This document shows, in pieces, positions 8,427 through 17,027 of a stretch of DNA of 64,000 nt; within the stretch, counting starts at the first letter, position 1; every line of letters starts with the position of its first letter. Where the stretch lies: NCBI GenBank assembly GCA_023457895.1, contig JAEXAY010000017.1:25469-89468 (forward strand), read 5' to 3'. The stretch comes from Pseudomonadota bacterium (GTDB lineage: Bacteria; Pseudomonadota; Alphaproteobacteria; Sphingomonadales; Sphingomonadaceae). Both the position numbers and the translations under genes were made by a program. Below the pieces are notes generated by a model. The model was given only the letters and a program-made list of their open reading frames with translations. It did not search any database and was not told where the DNA came from.

Positions 8427-9809
8427 TCAGGCGGCCTGCGAGATGATCGAATTGACATAATAGCGCGCATCCTCGCCAGCCTGCGTCAGGCGCTGGTCGA
8501 CCTCGACGAAGCCGTCCGCGACCGCGCGGATGCGCGCGCTGGTCGCGTTGATGTCGTCGTAAATGCCCTTGAGCAGGAAGGACATCGAATCGGCGCCGAG
8601 CGCGGTTTCGTCGACCGCTGCCGACATGGCAGAAACCGAGCGTGCCTGTTCGTTGATGACATCGAGGATCGACACCGACGAATCCTTGATCGCGAGGACC
8701 GAGTCCTTGAGCATCACCGTGCTCTGCGCCGTGCGGGCGGTGGCGTCGTGCATGAGGCCGACCTTGGCCGCGATGTCGTCGGTCGCGGTCGCGGTCTGGC
8801 GGGCGAGCGCCTTCACCTCCTGCGCCACCACGGCAAAGCCGCGCCCGGCATCGCCCGCGCGCGCTGCCTCGATCGTCGCGTTGAGCGCGAGCAGGTTGGT
8901 CTGCCCGGCGATGTCGCGGATCAGGCTGAGGATCGATTCGACCATCTTCGCCTGCTCGGCAAGGACGCCGCTCGCTTCAACCGCCTCGACCGCGCGCTGT
9001 TCCGCGAGCGCGGCGATGTCGCCGCTTGAATTGACCTGATGCTGTACCGTGTCGATCGCCTCGATCAGCCCCGCAGCGGTCCGTGCCGCCTCGCGCATCG
9101 CCTGCGCCGACTGTTCCGACACCACGGTCATTTCGGATGCCTTGTCGAGCGTGGAGGCGGTTTTCGCGGCGGTTTCGGCCGCCTGTTCGCGCAGCCGCCG
9201 GGTGTCGGCCATGCTGTCGCCCAGCAGACTCACAAGCCGGTCACGGAACTGTTCGCTGTCGGCTCCCATGCTATGGACAAGCAGGCGGCGGTCGAGTTCG
9301 GCACGCTGCGCGGACATGATCTCGAACTGGATCGCGCCGAGCTTCTGCATCGTGCGCACCGCGAGATTGCGCAGCTCCGGATCTTGCTCGGTGAGGCTGA
9401 TGAGGTGGAGCGCGAGCGCGGTGCTATAGTCGATCACCGTATCGACCATCCTGTCCTCGACTTCGCCGACCCAGCTGACTGTCGCAAGCTTGGCGGCCGC
9501 GACCATCCAGTGATGCTCCTTCTGCCCCATGAAGGGTGTCAGGCTGAACCCCATGCACTGGCCGACGGTTTGCTCGAGCGTCATCGGCTCGCCGCTCTGG
9601 CGCGACAGGGTGCGCACGTGCATTTCGCCGATATTCTGCGCCCAGTAATTCTGGGCGAACCGGGTGATTTCGTCACCGAACGCAGCCCATAGCCGGTCGA
9701 GATTGGGGCGCAGGTCGGTGCCTTCGCAGTAAAGCGCGACACGGCGTTCCAGCTGTTCGCGCGGCGGCTTGTCGTTACGGCCGATTTCGGCGCGAATGTC
9801 CCGGGTCAT
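8427..9809 (-). CDS. Soluble methyl-accepting chemotaxis protein
   Basis: 460 residues with no transmembrane helix, so a cytoplasmic receptor. The signalling hairpin tip lies at about residues 300-335 (QTNLLALNATIEAARAG, then AGRGFAVVAQEVKALA), flanked by long coiled coils. The N-terminal 180 residues are an all-helical sensor domain with tryptophans and adjacent histidines at 99-100 (QKEHHW). This resembles the layout of globin-coupled aerotaxis transducers, but I cannot recognise a definite protoglobin signature. No che or flagellar genes are in the window. Confidence 0.88.
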   Translation of the reverse strand: MTRDIRAEIGRNDKPPREQLERRVALYCEGTDLRPNLDRLWAAFGDEITRFAQNYWAQNIGEMHVRTLSRQSGEPMTLEQTVGQCMGFSLTPFMGQKEHHWMVAAAKLATVSWVGEVEDRMVDTVIDYSTALALHLISLTEQDPELRNLAVRTMQKLGAIQFEIMSAQRAELDRRLLVHSMGADSEQFRDRLVSLLGDSMADTRRLREQAAETAAKTASTLDKASEMTVVSEQSAQAMREAARTAAGLIEAIDTVQHQVNSSGDIAALAEQRAVEAVEASGVLAEQAKMVESILSLIRDIAGQTNLLALNATIEAARAGDAGRGFAVVAQEVKALARQTATATDDIAAKVGLMHDATARTAQSTVMLKDSVLAIKDSSVSILDVINEQARSVSAMSAAVDETALGADSMSFLLKGIYDDINATSARIRAVADGFVEVDQRLTQAGEDARYYVNSIISQAA

Positions 9810-9872
9810 AAATCATTGTCCCACAAACGAAATCATTGCGGGAAGGATTAGAAAATCAGGGTAAAGATTGAT

Positions 9873-10904
9873 TTAATGCTTGCCGCTGGCCGTTGTAAAA
9901 TCTCGCCGCGCCTCATCGCCATAGATGGCCACCTCGCGCACCCCCTTCGACGAGATACGCCCGCGATACATGCCCTCGGTGTTGAACGAGAAGGCGGTGC
10001 TGCCATCGGGAGCGGCGACAATCACCCCGCCATCGCCGCCGATCGCGCCGAGTTCCCGGATCACCGTATCGGCCGCCTTCTGCGCCTTTTCCTTGCGGAA
10101 GCGCATCCGCGCGCAGATTTCATGGGCGATGCCGAGGCGGATGAAATATTCGCCCGATCCGGTCGCGGAAATGGCGCAGGCGCGATCATCGGCATAGGTG
10201 CCTGCGCCGATGATCGGGGAATCGCCGATGCGGCCCCAGCGCTTGCCGGTCATGCCGCCGGTCGAGGTCGCAGCCGCGACATGGCCCTGCATGTCGACCG
10301 CGACTGCGCCGACCGTCCCATATTTGCGGTCGACATCGTACCAGCTCAGCTTTTCCGCCTTCATCGCGTCGAGCTGGCGCTTGCGTTCGGGCGTATCGAA
10401 ATAGCTGTTGGGCACCTGCACCAGTCCCTGTTGCCTGGAAAATTCATCCGCGCCTGCTCCTGAGAGCAGCACATGCGGGCTCTTTTCCATCACCGCGTGG
10501 GCGAGGCGAATCGGGTTGCGGGTGGTGGTCGAACCGGCCACCGCGCCGGCCCTGCGCGTCGCGCCGTCCATGATCGAGGCATCGAGCGTGTGCGTGCCCT
10601 CCCAGGTATAGACCGCGCCCTTGCCAGCATTGAAATTGGGATTGTCCTCGAGCACCATCACCGCGGCCTCGACCGCATCCATCGACGACCCGCCTGCCTT
10701 GAGCACGGCGGACCCGGCCTCGAGCGCCCGGTCGAGCGCGGCGCGGATTTCCCTGTCCTGTTCGGGCGTGAGCTTGCTGCGTTCGATCGTCCCCGCGCCG
10801 CCATGGATGGCGAGCGTCCATCCGCCCGGCTTCGCCTTGGCCTGAACTGCGGTTGTGGTGCCCAGGCCGACAGCGGCGAGCAGGATGATGGTGAGCAGGC
10901 GCAT
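9873..10904 (-). CDS. iaaA: Isoaspartyl peptidase / plant-type L-asparaginase (Ntn hydrolase)
   Basis: 343 residues with a signal peptide (about residues 1-22), so periplasmic. IHGGAGT near residue 33 is the family start. The autoprocessing site is G196-T197 in RKYGTVGAVAVD; Thr197 becomes the N-terminal nucleophile of the beta subunit. TSTGGMTGKRWGRIGDSPIIGAGTYA is the following substrate-binding region, in two parts around the GRIGD turn. It cleaves beta-aspartyl dipeptides and asparagine. The chemoreceptor lies 63 bases downstream on the same strand. Confidence 0.92.
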   Translation of the reverse strand: MRLLTIILLAAVGLGTTTAVQAKAKPGGWTLAIHGGAGTIERSKLTPEQDREIRAALDRALEAGSAVLKAGGSSMDAVEAAVMVLEDNPNFNAGKGAVYTWEGTHTLDASIMDGATRRAGAVAGSTTTRNPIRLAHAVMEKSPHVLLSGAGADEFSRQQGLVQVPNSYFDTPERKRQLDAMKAEKLSWYDVDRKYGTVGAVAVDMQGHVAAATSTGGMTGKRWGRIGDSPIIGAGTYADDRACAISATGSGEYFIRLGIAHEICARMRFRKEKAQKAADTVIRELGAIGGDGGVIVAAPDGSTAFSFNTEGMYRGRISSKGVREVAIYGDEARRDFTTASGKH

Positions 10905-10957
10905 GATGTCACTCCAACTTTTTCAAACATGCTTTTGAACGAAGCAAACATGTCTCT

Positions 10958-11043
10958 ACCCGTTCGCCCCGAGCTTGTCGAAGGGCTGTTTTTAGGGGAA
11001 CGATAAAAGAGGCAGCGCTTCAGCAGGTTCAGCGCGAACGGGT
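10958..11043. repeat. REP-like palindromic element
   Basis: The outer arms ACCCGTTCGC (10958-10967) and GCGAACGGGT (11034-11043) are exact reverse complements. The inner sequences GAGCTTGTCGAAG and CTTCAGCAGGTTC can pair imperfectly. The GAGCTTGTCGAAG word is a common dispersed element in sphingomonad genomes. It occupies the divergent space between iaaA and the HAD gene. Confidence 0.6.
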
Positions 11044-11107
11044 TAAGGCCGGAGGCATATTCCTCACCCGCTTCCGTTGCGCAGGTCAAGCTGCTAGGCC
11101 CGCGCGC

Positions 11108-11800
11108 ATGGCCGCTGACCTTTCGCACATCGACACCTGGGTGTTCGACCTCGACAACACCCTCTACCATCCAAGGCACCGGCTGTTCGACCAGATCGAC
11201 GCCAGAATGGGCGCCTTCATCGCGGACAGGTTCGGCTGTGACCTGGTCGAGGCGCGGCGCATCCAAAAGGATTATTTCCACGCGCACGGCACCACGCTCG
11301 CGGGGCTGATGCACGATCATGGGGTCGAGCCCGACCATTTCCTCGATTTCGTCCATGATATCATGCTTGATCTGCTCGAACCCGAGCCCGGCCTTGCGGA
11401 GGCACTGGCCGCGCTCCCGGGGCGCTGCCTCATCTTCACCAACGCCGATGCGCCCTATGCCTCCCGCGTGCTTGAACGGCTTGGCGTCGCGGACCGCTTT
11501 TCCGGCATCCACGATATCCGCGCGACCCATTATGTGCCGAAACCAGCCGAAGCACCCTATCGCAGCCTTGTCGAATGCTTTGCCATCGATCCCGCCCGCG
11601 CCATCTTCTTCGAGGATATGGCGCGCAATCTCGTGCCCGCGCACCGGCTCGGCTTCACCACCGTCTGGGTCGACAATGGCTCGGAAAGCGGGAACCGCGG
11701 CCATGAACCGGAATATGTCGACCACCATATTGACGATCTCGTCCCCTTCCTTCAGGGCATCGTCCACCAGTCAATCCGCAGGGAACAGCAGCAATCATGA
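11108..11800 (+). CDS. Pyrimidine 5'-nucleotidase, HAD superfamily
   Basis: 230 residues. HAD motif I is FDLDNTLYHP, motif II is IFTNAD, and the motif III/IV region is KPAEAPYRS with IFFEDMARNL. This arrangement matches the SSM1/YjjG-like pyrimidine 5'-nucleotidase subfamily, which dephosphorylates nucleoside monophosphates. Its stop overlaps the dapD start (ATGA at 11797-11800), so the genes are translationally coupled, a pairing often kept in alphaproteobacteria. Confidence 0.85.
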   Translation: MAADLSHIDTWVFDLDNTLYHPRHRLFDQIDARMGAFIADRFGCDLVEARRIQKDYFHAHGTTLAGLMHDHGVEPDHFLDFVHDIMLDLLEPEPGLAEALAALPGRCLIFTNADAPYASRVLERLGVADRFSGIHDIRATHYVPKPAEAPYRSLVECFAIDPARAIFFEDMARNLVPAHRLGFTTVWVDNGSESGNRGHEPEYVDHHIDDLVPFLQGIVHQSIRREQQQS

Positions 11801-12633
11801 AAGAGCTTCAGGCCATCATCGACCAGGCATGGGACAATCGCGACGAGCCCGATGCGCTTACCAAGGACGTCAAAAAGGCGGTCCGCGAAGCGCTTGACGA
11901 ACTCGACGGCGGTACGCTGCGCGTCGCCGAGCGTGACGGCAATGGCGACTGGCAGGTCAATCAGTGGCTCAAGAAAGCGGTGCTGCTGTCGTTCCGGCTG
12001 CATGACAATGAGATGATGGGCGACCATGATGCGCCCGGGCCGTGGTGGGACAAGGTGCCGACCAAGTTCACTGGCTGGAAGGCCAAGGATTTTGAAAAAG
12101 CCGGTTTTCGCGCGGTGCCCGGCGCGGTGGTGCGCCGCAGCGCGCATATCGCCAAGGGCGTCGTGCTGATGCCGAGCTTCGTCAACGTCGGCGCCTATGT
12201 TGGCGAAGGCACGATGGTCGACACCTGGGCGACGGTCGGGAGCTGCGCGCAGATCGGCAGGAATGTCCACCTCTCCGGCGGTGCCGGAATCGGCGGTGTG
12301 CTCGAGCCGCTGCAGGCCAATCCCGTGGTGATCGAGGATGGCTGCTTCATCGGGGCGCGCGCCGAAGTTGCTGAAGGGGTGATCGTGCGCGAAGGAGCGG
12401 TACTGTCGATGGGCGTTTATCTCGGCGCCTCGACCAAGATCGTCGATCGCGCCACGGGCGAGGTGTTCATGGGTGAAGTCCCGGCTTTTTCCGTGGTGGT
12501 GCCCGGCTCGCTCCCCGGCAAACCGCTCCCCGACGGCACGCCCGGCCCCTCGCTTTACTGCGCCGTCATCGTCAAGCGCGTCGACGCGCAGACCCGCTCG
12601 AAGACGGGCATCAACGAACTGCTGCGGGATTGA
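11797..12633 (+). CDS. dapD: Tetrahydrodipicolinate N-succinyltransferase
   Basis: 278 residues. It adds succinyl-CoA to tetrahydrodipicolinate in the succinylase branch of lysine and diaminopimelate (peptidoglycan) synthesis. The N-terminal helical domain is followed by a left-handed beta-helix of hexapeptide repeats (about residues 105-220, for example GEGTMVDTWATVGSCAQIG and GCFIGARAEVAEGVIVREG). Full family length. It is coupled to the upstream HAD gene and convergent with divK, only 4 bases apart. Confidence 0.96.
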   Translation: MKELQAIIDQAWDNRDEPDALTKDVKKAVREALDELDGGTLRVAERDGNGDWQVNQWLKKAVLLSFRLHDNEMMGDHDAPGPWWDKVPTKFTGWKAKDFEKAGFRAVPGAVVRRSAHIAKGVVLMPSFVNVGAYVGEGTMVDTWATVGSCAQIGRNVHLSGGAGIGGVLEPLQANPVVIEDGCFIGARAEVAEGVIVREGAVLSMGVYLGASTKIVDRATGEVFMGEVPAFSVVVPGSLPGKPLPDGTPGPSLYCAVIVKRVDAQTRSKTGINELLRD

Positions 12634-12637
12634 GAAG

Positions 12638-13000
12638 CTAGACCAGCGTTCCCACCGTCTCGACGAACTTCATCACCGAGATTGGCTTGGACACATAGGC
12701 TTCGGCACCGGCGGCGCGGATCTGTTCCTCGTCGCCCTTGCCGGCATAGGCGGTCACCGCCATCACCGGGATGTGCCGGAGGCCTTCTTCGGCCTTGATC
12801 TGTTCGATCAGCTCCATGCCGCTGACATGCGGCAGCTGGATGTCCATGATGATGAGGTCGGGGGCGAAATCGCGCGCGCGGGCGAGCGCATCGCGGCCGT
12901 CGCGCACCGGTTCCGCCGCATAGCCGTGCGCGCGGAGCAAATCGCAAAACAGCTTGGAGTTGAGTTCATTATCCTCAACGACCAGAATCTTTTTCGCCAT
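12638..13000 (-). CDS. divK: Cell-cycle response regulator DivK
   Basis: 120 residues, a stand-alone receiver domain. VEDNELNSKLF gives the acidic pocket, Asp53 in LIIMDIQLPHVSG is the phospho-acceptor (same number as in Caulobacter DivK), and AYVSKPISVMKF has the conserved lysine. The match to Caulobacter DivK runs across the whole length. In Caulobacter it links DivJ/PleC kinases to DivL-CckA-CtrA. ATG 13000 has a strong AGGAGGGA ribosome-binding site; the longer frame to 13264 is not coding-like. Confidence 0.93.
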   Translation of the reverse strand: MAKKILVVEDNELNSKLFCDLLRAHGYAAEPVRDGRDALARARDFAPDLIIMDIQLPHVSGMELIEQIKAEEGLRHIPVMAVTAYAGKGDEEQIRAAGAEAYVSKPISVMKFVETVGTLV

Positions 13001-13094
13001 TGCGGCGCTTTCCCTCCTGTATCGGCAATGGTTGGGGGGATAGAGTCCCTTGGCGGCGAAACAAAGACAAAAAGCGGATGGGGTCAAAAAACGG

Positions 13095-13397
13095 ATGGGC
13101 ACAGGCTTCATGGGTAAAATCGCGATGAACGGGGACGATGCCGCGACGCTGGCGCTGCGCGCGCTGGTGTGGATATTGGGCGATGAAGGCCGCGCTGGTC
13201 GCCTACTGGCGCTGACCGGCCTCGATGCGGCGCGCCTGCGGCAAGGCGCGGCCGAACCGGCCACCCATGCCGCAATCCTCGATTATCTCGTCGCGCATGA
13301 ACCGGACCTCATCGCCTGTGCTGAAGCGCTGGAGGTTTCGCCCGAAACCCTCGCCCGGGCGCAACAATGGTTGTCCGGCAGCCCGGAATGGGGCTAA
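13095..13397 (+). CDS. DUF3572 family protein
   Basis: 100 residues from ATG 13095. The block ATLALRALVWILGDEGRAGRLLALTGLDAA and the later LDYLVAHEPDLIACAEALEVSPETLARA are characteristic of DUF3572, a small helical alphaproteobacterial family of unknown function. The start is uncertain: ATG 13110 and 13125 are alternatives, and none has a strong ribosome-binding site. It is divergent from divK and 10 bases upstream of the next HAD gene. Confidence 0.8.
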   Translation: MGTGFMGKIAMNGDDAATLALRALVWILGDEGRAGRLLALTGLDAARLRQGAAEPATHAAILDYLVAHEPDLIACAEALEVSPETLARAQQWLSGSPEWG

Positions 13398-13407
13398 GGG
13401 CTTGGCG

Positions 13408-14067
13408 ATGACCGCCGCCCCAACCGTTCCGCGCCCGCTCCTCGTCACCGATTGCGACGAGGTAATCCTGCACATGATCGTGCCGTTCGGCGAATGGCTG
13501 GGCGAAATCCACGCAATCGATCTCGACATGGACGCCGACGACCTGTCGGACATGCTGACCCATCGCGACACCGGCGACCGCGTCGACCGCGAGCGCATCT
13601 GGCCGTTGTTCGAGGAATTTTTCGAGCATGAAATGGACCGGCAATATCCGTTCCCGGGCGCGGTCGAGGCGTTGCAGAAGATAGGCGAGGTGGCCGACAT
13701 TGTCGTGCTCACCAATACCGGCAAGGCGTTCGAGCCGCACCGCACGCGCCAGCTTGAAGGCCATGGCCTGCCGTTGCGGGTTCATGCCAACAGCGGCAGC
13801 AAGGGTCCGGCGCTCGCCGGGATCATCGCCGAATATCGTCCCAGCGTGGCGCTGTTCATCGACGATCTTCCCCAGCATATCGGCGGCGCGGCAGACCATG
13901 CGCCCGAATGCTGGCGGCTCCATATGGTCGGCGAGCCGGCGATGGCGCGGCGGATCAAGCCCGCGCGACAGGCGCATGCGCGGATCGATCACTGGCCCGA
14001 GGCGCTTGATTATATTCTAGATATTTTTGCGCGCGGCGAAGCTGCGCCCGCGCCCATCCCAGCCTGA
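13408..14067 (+). CDS. HAD family hydrolase
   Basis: 219 residues. Motif I is unusual, LLVTDCDEVILHM (DxDEV in place of DxDGT), motif II is VVLTNTG, and the motif III/IV part is KGPALAGI with LFIDDLPQHI. The two aspartates needed for phosphotransfer are present. The substrate is unknown. It is followed 10 bases later by a RidA gene on the same strand. Confidence 0.75.
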   Translation: MTAAPTVPRPLLVTDCDEVILHMIVPFGEWLGEIHAIDLDMDADDLSDMLTHRDTGDRVDRERIWPLFEEFFEHEMDRQYPFPGAVEALQKIGEVADIVVLTNTGKAFEPHRTRQLEGHGLPLRVHANSGSKGPALAGIIAEYRPSVALFIDDLPQHIGGAADHAPECWRLHMVGEPAMARRIKPARQAHARIDHWPEALDYILDIFARGEAAPAPIPA

Positions 14068-14077
14068 AGGAAATTCC

Positions 14078-14545
14078 ATGTCCGGACACTATGAAGCCCG
14101 CCTTGCCGAACTCGGCCTCACCCTCCCCGAAGCCGCCGCGCCGATCGCCTCCTATGTGCCGGTGGTCGAAGCGGGCGGGCTGATGCATGTGAGCGGCCAG
14201 CTGCCGTTCGATGCGGGACAGGTCGTCACCGGGCGCTGCGATGGCGAGGGCGACGTCGAGGCCGGACAGAAGGCGGCCGGGTTGTGCGCGCTGATGGTGA
14301 TTGCGCAGATACAGAAGGCCCTCGGCTCGCTTGACCGCGTCGAGCGCATCGTCAAGCTTGGCGTGTTCGTCAATTCGGGTGCCGGTTTCACCGCCCAGCC
14401 GCAGGTCGCGAACGGCGCGTCGGACCTGATGGAGCAGGTGTTTGGCGATGCCGGCAAGCACGCGCGCGCCGCCGTCGGGGTGTCCGCGCTGCCGCGCGGC
14501 GCGATGGTCGAGGTCGATGCCATTGTTGCTGTCCGCCCTGCTTGA
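14078..14545 (+). CDS. RidA/YjgF family protein
   Basis: 155 residues. It has the YjgF/L-PSP fold with the core HVSGQLPFDAGQV, the helix DVEAGQKAAGLCALMVIAQI and the C-terminal GVSALPRGAMVEVDAIV. It lacks the exact catalytic arginine context of true RidA (RS-P), so it belongs to one of the divergent subfamilies; enamine deaminase activity is not assured. The start at 14078 follows GAAGGAAA. The next gene begins inside its 3' end. Confidence 0.82.
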   Translation: MSGHYEARLAELGLTLPEAAAPIASYVPVVEAGGLMHVSGQLPFDAGQVVTGRCDGEGDVEAGQKAAGLCALMVIAQIQKALGSLDRVERIVKLGVFVNSGAGFTAQPQVANGASDLMEQVFGDAGKHARAAVGVSALPRGAMVEVDAIVAVRPA

Positions 14546-15287
14546 CAGCCGGCTGGCTCCGGCCCCTGACGAAAACCGCCGCCTGCGTTTCCTCACTGCG
14601 CAGCCCTATGCGCATCGCGGCCTCCATGGCGGGCGCGTGATCGAAAACAGCCGCACAGCCTTTCGCGACGCGATTGCGGCCGGGCACGGCATCGAATGCG
14701 ATGTGCAGGTGTCGAAGGACGGCACTGCCTTTGTGTTCCACGATTACGCGCTCGACCGGCTGACCGGCGCGGAAGGCAAGGTCGCCGACCGGCACGATGC
14801 CGAGCTTGACGCGATCACGCTCAGGGACAGCGACGAAACCATCCCGCGCCTCGCCGCGATGCTCGATCTGGTGGCGGGCCGTGTACCGGTGCTGATCGAG
14901 GTCAAGGCCGAGAGCCGCCGCGTCAACGCGCTCTGCCTCTCGGTCCGCCGCGCGCTCGAAGGCTATCGCGGCCCGGCAGCGGTGATGTCGTTCAACCCCT
15001 ATGTCGGGCGCTGGTTTGCCACCAATGGCGAGCATATCATTCGCGGCCTGGTGGTGAGCGAGGAAAACAGGAAGGGGCTGCGTGGCCGTGCCGAACGCCA
15101 TATGAGCCTGTGGAAGGCGAAGCCCGATTTCCTCGCCTATGATATTCGCGACCTTCCCAGCACCTTTGCCGAAAGCCAGCGCCAGCGGGGGCTGCCGGTG
15201 CTGACCTGGACGGTGCGCACGGCCGATCAGGAGGCGACAGCGTTCAACGCGGCCGACGAGATCATCTACGAACGCGACCACAGCTGA
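14517..15287 (+). CDS. Glycerophosphodiester phosphodiesterase (cytosolic UgpQ type)
   Basis: 256 residues with no signal peptide. The GDPD core reads AHRGLHGGRVIENSRTAF, then GIECDVQVSKDG and FVFHDYALDRLTG, giving the HR, E and D metal/active-site residues; VLIEVKAE and the closing VLTWTVRT are also typical. It hydrolyses glycerophosphodiesters to glycerol-3-phosphate and an alcohol. Start ATG 14517 overlaps the RidA gene by 29 bases, and its stop overlaps the next start (TGATG), indicating an operon. Confidence 0.88.
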   Translation: MPLLLSALLDSRLAPAPDENRRLRFLTAQPYAHRGLHGGRVIENSRTAFRDAIAAGHGIECDVQVSKDGTAFVFHDYALDRLTGAEGKVADRHDAELDAITLRDSDETIPRLAAMLDLVAGRVPVLIEVKAESRRVNALCLSVRRALEGYRGPAAVMSFNPYVGRWFATNGEHIIRGLVVSEENRKGLRGRAERHMSLWKAKPDFLAYDIRDLPSTFAESQRQRGLPVLTWTVRTADQEATAFNAADEIIYERDHS

Positions 15288-16429
15288 TGGCGGACGGGGC
15301 CAAGATCGTGGCCCGGCTGGCCGATGGCGTGGCGGCGCTCGACCGGGCGCAATGGGACCGGCTCGCCGGGGACGGCAATCCTTTCCTGTCGCATGATTTC
15401 CTGTCGCTGCTCGAACAGTCGGGCAGCGTCGGACCGGGTAGCGGCTGGCAGGCGGCGCCAATTTTGATCGACGGGGCAGATGGCAGGCTGGCAGGCGCGA
15501 TACCCGCCTATCTCAAGCTCCACAGCCAGGGCGAATATGTGTTCGACCACGGCTGGGCCGATGCATTCGAACGCGCGGGCGGCCGCTATTATCCCAAGCT
15601 GCAGATCGCGGTGCCGTTCACCCCGGTGCCGGGGCCGCGCCTGCTGGCGGCCGACGACGGGACGAAGATGGCGCTCATCCGCGCTGCCGAGACGGTGGTC
15701 GAACAGAATGACCTGTCCTCGGCGCATGCCACCTTCCTGACCGCGGCCGACCTGCCGCTGTTCGAACAGGCCGGGTGGCTGATCCGCACCGGCAGCCAGT
15801 TTCACTGGCATAATCGCGGCTATGCGCGCTTTGACGATTTTCTGGGCGATCTCGCGGCCCGCAAGCGCAAGGCGATCCGCAAGGAACGCGCGGCAGCGCA
15901 GGGCGCGGCAGAGATCGTCGCGCTATCGGGGGCTGAGCTCAAACCCGGACATTGGGATGCCATGTGGACTTTCTATCAGGATACCGGCGCGCGCAAATGG
16001 GGGCGGCCCTATCTCACCCGCGCGGCGTTTGACCTGATGGGCGCGCGCATGGCGGACCGCATCCTGCTGTTCCTTGCCTATCGTGATGGCGAACCGGTAG
16101 CCGGTGCGCTCAACTTCATCGGGAGGGATGCGCTTTACGGCCGCTACTGGGGCGCGACCGCGGACATCCCCTTCCTTCATTTCGAGCTATGCTATTATCG
16201 CGCGGTCGAGGAAGCGATCGCGCGTGGCCTTGCCCGCGTCGAAGCGGGCGCGCAGGGCGAACACAAGCTCGCGCGCGGCTATGGTCCGGTTGAGACTTAT
16301 AGCGCCCATTATATCGCCAATCCCGGCTTCCGCGATGCGGTTGCGGATTTCCTTGCGCGCGAAAGAAGCGCGGTTGCGGGCGAAATCGCCTGGCTCGATG
16401 TGCAGGCGCCGTTCCGCAAGGACGGCTGA
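15287..16429 (+). CDS. GNAT-fold acyltransferase of the DUF482/COG3146 family
   Basis: 380 residues. The family is annotated as a putative peptidogalycan-type N-acyltransferase. Typical elements are NPFLSHDFLSLLE near residue 31, HGWADAFERAGGRYYPKLQIAVPFTPVPGPRLL in consecutive blocks, RKRKAIRKER near residue 193, and the C-terminal GAQGEHKLARGYGP. It resembles FemAB-like GNAT enzymes. The true substrate is unknown. The start overlaps the stop of the GDPD gene by one base. Confidence 0.82.
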   Translation: MADGAKIVARLADGVAALDRAQWDRLAGDGNPFLSHDFLSLLEQSGSVGPGSGWQAAPILIDGADGRLAGAIPAYLKLHSQGEYVFDHGWADAFERAGGRYYPKLQIAVPFTPVPGPRLLAADDGTKMALIRAAETVVEQNDLSSAHATFLTAADLPLFEQAGWLIRTGSQFHWHNRGYARFDDFLGDLAARKRKAIRKERAAAQGAAEIVALSGAELKPGHWDAMWTFYQDTGARKWGRPYLTRAAFDLMGARMADRILLFLAYRDGEPVAGALNFIGRDALYGRYWGATADIPFLHFELCYYRAVEEAIARGLARVEAGAQGEHKLARGYGPVETYSAHYIANPGFRDAVADFLARERSAVAGEIAWLDVQAPFRKDG

Positions 16430-16441
16430 GAGCCGGATAGC

Positions 16442-16543
16442 GGAAAAAAAATACAGTTCAGGAATATGGAGGTGGGGCGTCGCTTAACGTTGCCCCCGCC
16501 GACGGCGTCCCACCTCTCATTCCTCCTGCCCCGAAGGGGGAGG
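16442..16543. terminator. Inverted repeats between convergent genes, with an oligo-T tract on the minus strand
   Basis: AGGTGGGGCGTC (16470-16481) pairs imperfectly with GGCGTCCCACCT (16504-16515), and a second stem CCTC/GAGG with CCCC/GGGG lies at 16522-16543. Eight A residues at 16444-16451 read as a T-run for minus-strand transcripts. It is likely a shared terminator for the acyltransferase (+) and the Sel1-repeat gene (-). Confidence 0.5.
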
Positions 16544-16550
16544 CTAGCTT

Positions 16551-16865
16551 TCAGGCTGCGTAGCGCAGTTCGACCACCGGTTGCACCGGTACACGGTTGA
16601 GCCAGGCGCGTGCCTGGCGCTGCGCCTCGACGATTTCCTCGCGGGACATCTCGCCGGAAATCTCGGCGCGGCAAACCTGCCCTTCCTTGCTTCCCGCCAG
16701 CGCCGCGAGGTTGAACCACTTATGTGCCTCGACAAGGTCATAATCGACCCCCGAGCCGGTCGAATAGGCGACCCCCAGGTCATAATAAGCGTCCGCATTG
16801 CCCCGGCTCGCTTCCGCCAATCGGCTTTCGATCAGAAAAGCCGCGTTCTTCATGCTCATGCCCAT
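16551..16865 (-). CDS. Small Sel1-repeat protein
   Basis: 104 residues. One clear Sel1/TPR-like repeat is seen: DAYYDLGVAYSTGSGVDYDLVEAHKWFNLAALAGS, split by a glycine turn. The C terminus (SREEIVEAQRQARAWL) is helical. There is no signal peptide. Such proteins act as small protein-interaction scaffolds; the partner is unknown. ATG 16865 has AGGGAAG upstream; ATG 16859 and 16853 are possible alternatives. Confidence 0.82.
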   Translation of the reverse strand: MGMSMKNAAFLIESRLAEASRGNADAYYDLGVAYSTGSGVDYDLVEAHKWFNLAALAGSKEGQVCRAEISGEMSREEIVEAQRQARAWLNRVPVQPVVELRYAA

Positions 16866-16927
16866 CGAAATTCTTCCCTGTTGCGTTTCGATGGAGCGAC
16901 ATTTCGCGGCACCTGGTCAACAAATGG

Positions 16928-16942
16928 TTAACATGATTGTAA
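16928..16942. promoter_or_regulatory. CtrA-like box
   Basis: TTAA, seven bases, then GTAA: seven of eight positions of the CtrA consensus TTAA-N7-TTAA. It lies about 60 bases upstream of the Sel1-repeat gene in an AT-rich stretch. With only eight defined bases, chance occurrence is possible. Confidence 0.3.
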
Positions 16943-17027
16943 ACTTACTTGGTCATCGATTTTACGCGCATCGCTAAGTGGCGGAATTGCTGATTTTATT
17001 GAAAATCAGAAAATTACCGGAACCCGT

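Noticed and set aside
13001..13264. N-terminal extension of DivK
   Set aside because: The extra 88 residues are not conserved and ATG 13000 has a perfect AGGAGG-type ribosome-binding site.
16990..17009. Hairpin CTGATTTT-ATTG-AAAATCAG as the panC terminator
   Set aside because: AT-only stem and no T-run after it on the minus strand; it may be structure by chance in an AT-rich spacer.
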